From: Sinonovacula constricta
Lineage: Eukaryota > Mollusca > Bivalvia > Cardiida > Solecurtidae
Direction: 5' to 3'
Assembly (NCBI GenBank): GCA_007844125.1
Contig: CM017567.1
Location: 4,655,660-4,719,659 of the forward strand
Length of the DNA: 64,000 nt
Position numbers and translations under genes: made by a program. This document shows, piece by piece, positions 58,466-64,000 of this stretch. The stretch's first letter is position 1. Each line of letters opens with the position of its first letter. The notes under the pieces were generated by a model that was not told the DNA's origin, made no database searches, and saw only the letters and a program-made list of their open reading frames with translations.

Positions 58466-61400
58466 AAACATGATATTAGACAACATGTATATCTATTCCA
58501 AAACCACATTTTTATAATTTATGACAAAAGTGCAGATTTTGCATCTTCAACACGGAATCTCATATCAAGACACTTCTTTCCAAATTAGAACTGGACAACT
58601 CCATAAATATTGGCCAATATACCTCAAATATATTATGATTAAAACCATAATAACATTAGACACATTGGGTTCCATTCTTAATTGAATTTAATTATCTTTA
58701 ATGGATAATTTAGGCCAGTTGGGTTGAAATTTTTGACGTGCTTGGTGTTTCTTTGTCACTTTAATTATGTTAACTATTTGTGATGTTTCTCCTTATATTC
58801 TCGTTGTTGTAACATAATGGCTTAGGGGTCTATTCAACTGTAAGAAAGTTATGTCTTACTAGCATAAAGCAACATACGGGCTAAGGTGGAAAAATGTAGT
58901 AAAAAGTAATGTCTATAACAATGTAATGTTTTTACTGTGAGGGATTGAAACCACACAATTCCCTTTGCATAGCAACAGACAATTACCATGATGTGTGTCA
59001 ATTAATATTTTAAAAATCGCAGCCCTCACTTAGCTGTGGCATTCAGGGCGGATTCTCACAAGGTAAAATATCATAAGAACATGTCCTAAAAGATGTAAAC
59101 GGTGTGTATACACTTTTAAATGCCATGATTCGTTTCAGCCATGTCTTATTTTTAATTTGCTTACAATCGTGAGTCTACGGTGCATTACACATATTTTGTA
59201 TATTTCCGTAATAGTTTCCAGAACATCAAATCTGAATTGGTACGAATGACATTTTTTTGTCTTGAGAGTCATCTAAATGAAATGCGATATTTTTCTAATA
59301 AATTTTTGAGGCGCAAGGTTCGTTTGAAACCAATTCATCAGTATTGTCTCCCTATTGCAACTTATGCATTCAGATATAATTCTGGTTTTATTGATAAAAT
59401 ATTTAATAAAAAATCTGAGCTCGCTTATAACTTTAACTATAGATGTGTGTGTCTGCAGTTAAGGTATAACATACTAAGATTATATTAAGATTCCTTGCTT
59501 TTGTAGCTACGAAGTGCTTTCCAATCTTTATGATAATAATAAACGTTTTTCTGATAACCGTTGTGAATTTTTTTAAAGCATCCAAACTTGGGTAATCAAT
59601 TTAGTAATGATGAAGCCTTCTAAGTTGTATGACACTCGCTAACGTTCAGCCATCCTTTTGTAAGAAGTATTCAGGTTTGTTGCATTTCAGGTCAACATTA
59701 AAGCAGAATAAATTATTATTTTAGAGGAACATATATAGATACACAGATTCAACTTTGTAGTTAGAAAAAGTTTGAAAAGTAATATGAATCGGTGTCTTTT
59801 TCAAGATAAGATTCAAAGAAAAGATTAGGAGAAAGCAATTTACAACAATTTATCTGAAACAAAAAGAATCAGCGAAACGTTACTTCCTTTACTACATATA
59901 GTACAAGAAGTATCACTGACTTGGCTTTTACCTGAAGTTACTTCATTTGAAGCAATAAATTAATAAAATCATGCGCATCAACAAATGAAGGAAGATCTTC
60001 AAAAAGCAAACCTGAAATTATTTTTTTTCAATTTACTCAAAAGGTTTTAATTGTTGTGATCTAAAATTTAAGATGTAACTGTAACTAAATGATCGTCGTC
60101 TCTGATAAACAATTTTCTGTAGCAGGACTTTTAGTAGCACTAGTGAAGGTCTTTGCCATACTACACATAAATATCAATTAAAATGGCAGCTGGTTGTAGA
60201 CAGAATCAATGCGTGCTTTTTCAGAAACCATGTGCCACTACGGCTTTTAATTTTTATGCTATTAAAGTGCTTTAGGCCGACGGTAAATACCTTTTACAAG
60301 AGAGGGAAAACAACAATGCCAAATTCAATCACCAAGTAAACCGACCTGGAAGTTTCATATTGCTCTTTTTGCTCTTAATAAATAAATTTTCATGTAGAAA
60401 ACCGCTCCACACGTTTTGCAATAAGACACATTTCTAAAATTAGATTATCAATAACGGAAGCATTAATTGTAATCTTAAATACGTTAAATAGCAGACTACT
60501 TACAAAATGCTTAATTTAATGAATGACACTTTAACGTGCATTGTGATATTATTTAATGCATTTTACAATTAAGTTATAGTCAAATCGTTAACTTTCAATG
60601 CAATTTTCATTAACTTCAAATGTCCATCGTTTTGATGTGATTTGTCGTAAATACTATATGAACAACATCAAGCCTTGCTTAAACTCTCTCAAAATCAAAG
60701 CAGCAAGTCTTCAAATGTATCATGCGAAGTAGTTTTTATTATAAATCCTTATTAAGAATTTTGACCATTTTATAAAAAGTAGTTGTGTCGTCTAAAAAGA
60801 AACACATTCCCGAAAAACATTTGCAAGAGCATCGAGCAATGCACTTAAATGTTAAAATAAACATGTAGCAGTAAAATTAGCCACCATCCTGGCAATAGTA
60901 CGAATTGCTACAATAAACTTGCAGACCACTGTGCCTCTCCTGAAAAAGAGTAATTTTACTCAAATTGACTTCGACAGTAATGTTTCGAGAATATATAAGA
61001 TAGGGTCGATAACAAAGCGTTACACAAGACGAATTAAGAGTCGTCACTAACACATTGTGACCAGTAACTTATTTGCTACTGAAAATTGTCAAACAATATA
61101 TAATGACATAAACAATAAATGTAAAACAATAAGGTAAATTCAAGTTGAATGTGTCATCATGTCTGTTAACGTCTAGCGAAAAAAAGTCATCAAACTGAAC
61201 TTATTGACAATTACATATATTACAATATACAATTAAATTGACTACTTTCAGTTAACTCTGTACGGTTCTACGAAGTACACACTGACAGCTTCTTCATTTT
61301 TATTATCAACATTGAACGTGCGATGTAGGGTACGAAACTAATCATATTCATATACAGCCTGTTTGGTCTTGTGCACAAAGTTTATAACCCCGCGTCACTG

Positions 61401-61713
61401 AGTCGCCCACCAGCGTGTGATTTGAATGTGCAATCGATAAATCAAAATTAATGGAAGCACATCGCCTTCGAAACAGAACAATTGAGCCCATTTACCGACA
61501 TATAATTGTAGTTTTTTTCTCAAAAAATGATCGAGCCGGTTCAAAAGATCTGTATTAAAGCGATCAATATTCATACCAGTAATTGGGCTCTGCTGTTGGT
61601 TCGCATTATCTGTATTATATCAGTAGTTTTGTGCAACTGTCACTTGCTCTTTACAACAAAGGCGCCTCTGCCACTGTCTACAAACAAAGCCAATTATAGA
61701 CAACATCAGGGGA
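58466..61713. other. Intergenic, no gene supported
   Basis: AT-rich. A 102-codon open frame at 59180-59488 (+) has no recognisable motif and is judged to be chance, though it is among the longest non-repeat frames in the window. Confidence 0.45.
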
Positions 61714-61750
61714 TATGATGATGATGATGATGATGATTATTATTATTATT

Positions 61751-61812
<62 letters not shown>

Positions 61813-61815
61813 AAT
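61714..61815. repeat. (GAT)n triplet microsatellite
   Basis: ATGATG... interrupted by a short ATT run. It is followed within 60 bp by a (TAG)n tract. Confidence 0.95.
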
Positions 61816-61866
61816 GAGAAGGAGGCGGATAATCATGATGCTTATGATGAGGGGAGGATGGTAGAA

Positions 61867-61990
<124 letters not shown>

Positions 61991-63429
61991 CAGAAGTAGT
62001 ACTCTATCATCCTCTATATGTTATATTCGAAATAAATTCTTACTTCTTTTTTTAAATAAACATTGTGCTAAAACTACTTATAATGCGAAAACATATTTAC
62101 AAACTACAGACACTACATAAAGTACGTCTATATTATAATGTATATATTGAATTGATATTTAAAGTGTTCGTATATATTTGCCGTTTTATTTACTTCAGTA
62201 ATATATGGCGATGTCAATTCTTTAAAAATATTTAGACTTTATGAGGCCACATGTTCGTTATATGAATATATTTTACTTTCAAATAATAACTTAAGGTAAT
62301 ATTTTAAATGAAGATCTATCACAGTAATTCTAGTATGCTCCATATTCTGCCTGACAAACCTTAGCATTCATAATGCTTATAAAGTAATACATGTAAGAGA
62401 TGACACATGGAACGAAATAATGTGTTCTCTTCTTTACTTATATAAAGGCGATGTATATGTTGATAACTGAAGTAATTTTGAGCCCTAAAAATTCTGTTAA
62501 TTTACATTCAATTTGTTATTTCAGTTTGATGATTTCAAAGATGAAATTTAACTTTTACATAAATTATACTTTAGGATAATGAAGAAATTATTTATACACT
62601 TTAAACCTATGTACATGTGGGTATCGGCAAGTAAATTGACCTTATACGTGGCATCACATTGTAATGCCAATAACCTCTGGAATGTTTTTTCTTTGGTGTG
62701 TTATACTGATAAGTTGATAGAGTCTTGTGTAAAAAAAGCAGAACTAAATAGTTAATGTTAAACTCTACAAATGTTATACTTAAACTTCACCATATCACGT
62801 AGCCGCGGATTTGTCAATGCAAGATTGCGTAATAAAAACATATACTATCTTTCACTTGAATCTTTTGAAAAAGTAATTATATACATTTAATTATGAGTTT
62901 AAATACATTGCCTTTAAAATCCTTCTATTAAATCCATTGAACACTTAATGTACAGCTTTATAAAATCGGTTAAACTATTATAAACACCAAAAAAGACATT
63001 GTTATCGGATCAACAATGAAAGAATTGACTGAGTTTTTGTCAAAGTAGTTAAATACTTCAACATAATTCGTTATTAACGAACAAGTAATGATGATGTTCA
63101 TTTCATACAGTCCATAGTATAAAGGTGGGGAGCATTGCTAGATATAAAAATAAACATAATATAACAATATCACAATAAACATAATTGGCTTTAATTACAT
63201 GAATGCTTTAGTGATACTTAGTAATCATGTACTTGTATATAAAAGTAAAAATAAAAAAAAACATCCTTAAATTAAAACACATATACACTTGGTAAACGCT
63301 TATACATTTAAGTTACTATACATTACCTTTGCTGGCAAATGTTTTTTACGAGCATGTCTCCAGAATGCAACGAACGTCGTTTCTTTCCGATATTTTGCTA
63401 AGGTTAAAATAAAATAAATGTATCAATAA
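61991..63429. other. Intergenic, no feature seen
   Basis: AT-rich; nothing recognised. Confidence 0.5.
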
Positions 63430-63570
63430 AAAGCGCCGCCCACCACATTAAAAACGTTCGGGGCTAAAGAACCGTTAAGCAACTTCATTAGCAGCGAATA
63501 GCGTAAGTGGCTTAAGTATGTCTTTTTAACGCGCGGCGCGGCAGAATATAGCGGTTCTTCTTAGAGCACT
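63430..63570. other. CpG-dense patch with fold-back potential
   Basis: Locally G+C- and CpG-rich (AAAAGCGCCGCCCACC, TTAACGCGCGGCGCGGCAG) in otherwise AT-rich DNA. 'GGCTAAAGAACCG' near 63460 is nearly the reverse complement of 'CGGTTCTTCTTAG' near 63551. It could be a mobile-element piece or the edge of a promoter region. Confidence 0.4.
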
Positions 63571-63674
63571 TGACGAAAGCAAAAAACCAGGCGATCAAGA
63601 CAGTTCTATGACTCTGTGACAGTGCCCTTAAACTGGACATTCACAAGGTCACCGGGAGAGTTTTTTCTTAACGG

Positions 63675-63708
63675 TCTCTAGACAACTTTCGTCTCTAGAC
63701 AACTTTCC
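63675..63708. repeat. Short tandem duplication
   Basis: TCTCTAGACAACTTTC occurs twice in tandem, separated by one base. Confidence 0.85.
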
Positions 63709-64000
63709 GAAAAAAAAAAACAATTTCGCAGAACAAAAAAGGCATCCATAGTTACATTGCAGTACACAATTTCGCAGCCGGCTGTGATTCTCCGTTAATT
63801 GTTCTGTTATTTCCACAATAGTCAGTATCATGTCGTTGACCGTCCATACTCATCATTTGTCTACTGACCTAGCCAGTCACTCCTTTTTGTATAGCACTTA
63901 TGATTCTGGATTGTTTGTGGACTGCTAAATACAGTCAGTCTTGTGAACGCCTTTTCTAAAGAAACATGTGTAAAAAGTATGTGTATATGAAGCACTTGAC
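63709..64000. other. Window end, no feature seen
   Basis: No coding or repeat signal beyond a poly(A) run at about 63711. Confidence 0.45.

Noticed and set aside
59180..59488. 102-codon + strand open frame
   Set aside because: No family motif recognised and no splice or promoter context; kept only as a remark in the intergenic entry.

Overview
This window is AT-rich, intron-bearing metazoan DNA. It has no long uninterrupted genes, GT-AG introns with clear polypyrimidine tracts, tRNA-derived SINEs, fold-back elements, microsatellites and minisatellites. The SINE type (with a 'GGTGGGACGATAAACC' 3' part) and the retrotransposon remnants look like those of molluscs, most likely a bivalve. That placement is inference; no marker gene in the window proves it.

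The only confidently supported protein gene is on the + strand between about 4.8 and 20.9 kb. It is a secretin-family (class B) G-protein-coupled receptor split into at least 12 coding exons. Every junction has an AG acceptor and a GT donor, the phases agree throughout, and the joined frame gives 424 residues followed by a stop at 20618-20620. It keeps five of the six hormone-domain cysteines, all seven membrane segments, the TM3/ECL2 disulfide pair, and the canonical 42-nt exon that encodes the end of TM7. The exon or exons for the signal peptide and first cysteine are not securely found. Sequence character places it near the calcitonin/DH31/PDF receptor group; the ligand cannot be told from the sequence.

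Layout: 1-4.8 kb is upstream flank with one SINE. 4.8-20.9 kb is the receptor gene, whose large introns carry SINEs, an inverted-repeat element, duplicated hairpins, a long (AT)n tract and a short minisatellite just before the 42-nt exon. 20.9-22.2 kb is a 13-copy ~100-bp tandem array starting about 50 bp beyond the poly(A) signal. 26.3-27.9 kb is a 40-copy 40-bp minisatellite that is stop-free on the - strand and so creates false ORFs of up to 617 codons. From 28 to 64 kb I see no convincing host gene. That stretch holds degraded non-LTR retrotransposon pieces on both strands, a possible LTR/primer-binding-site junction, two fold-back (MITE-like) elements, a dispersed repeat family with six copies in the window, a 210-bp (CA)n tract and other microsatellites.

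No new multi-gene system was found. The most useful results are the receptor exon map, which long-ORF calling misses entirely, and several uncatalogued-looking repeat structures.
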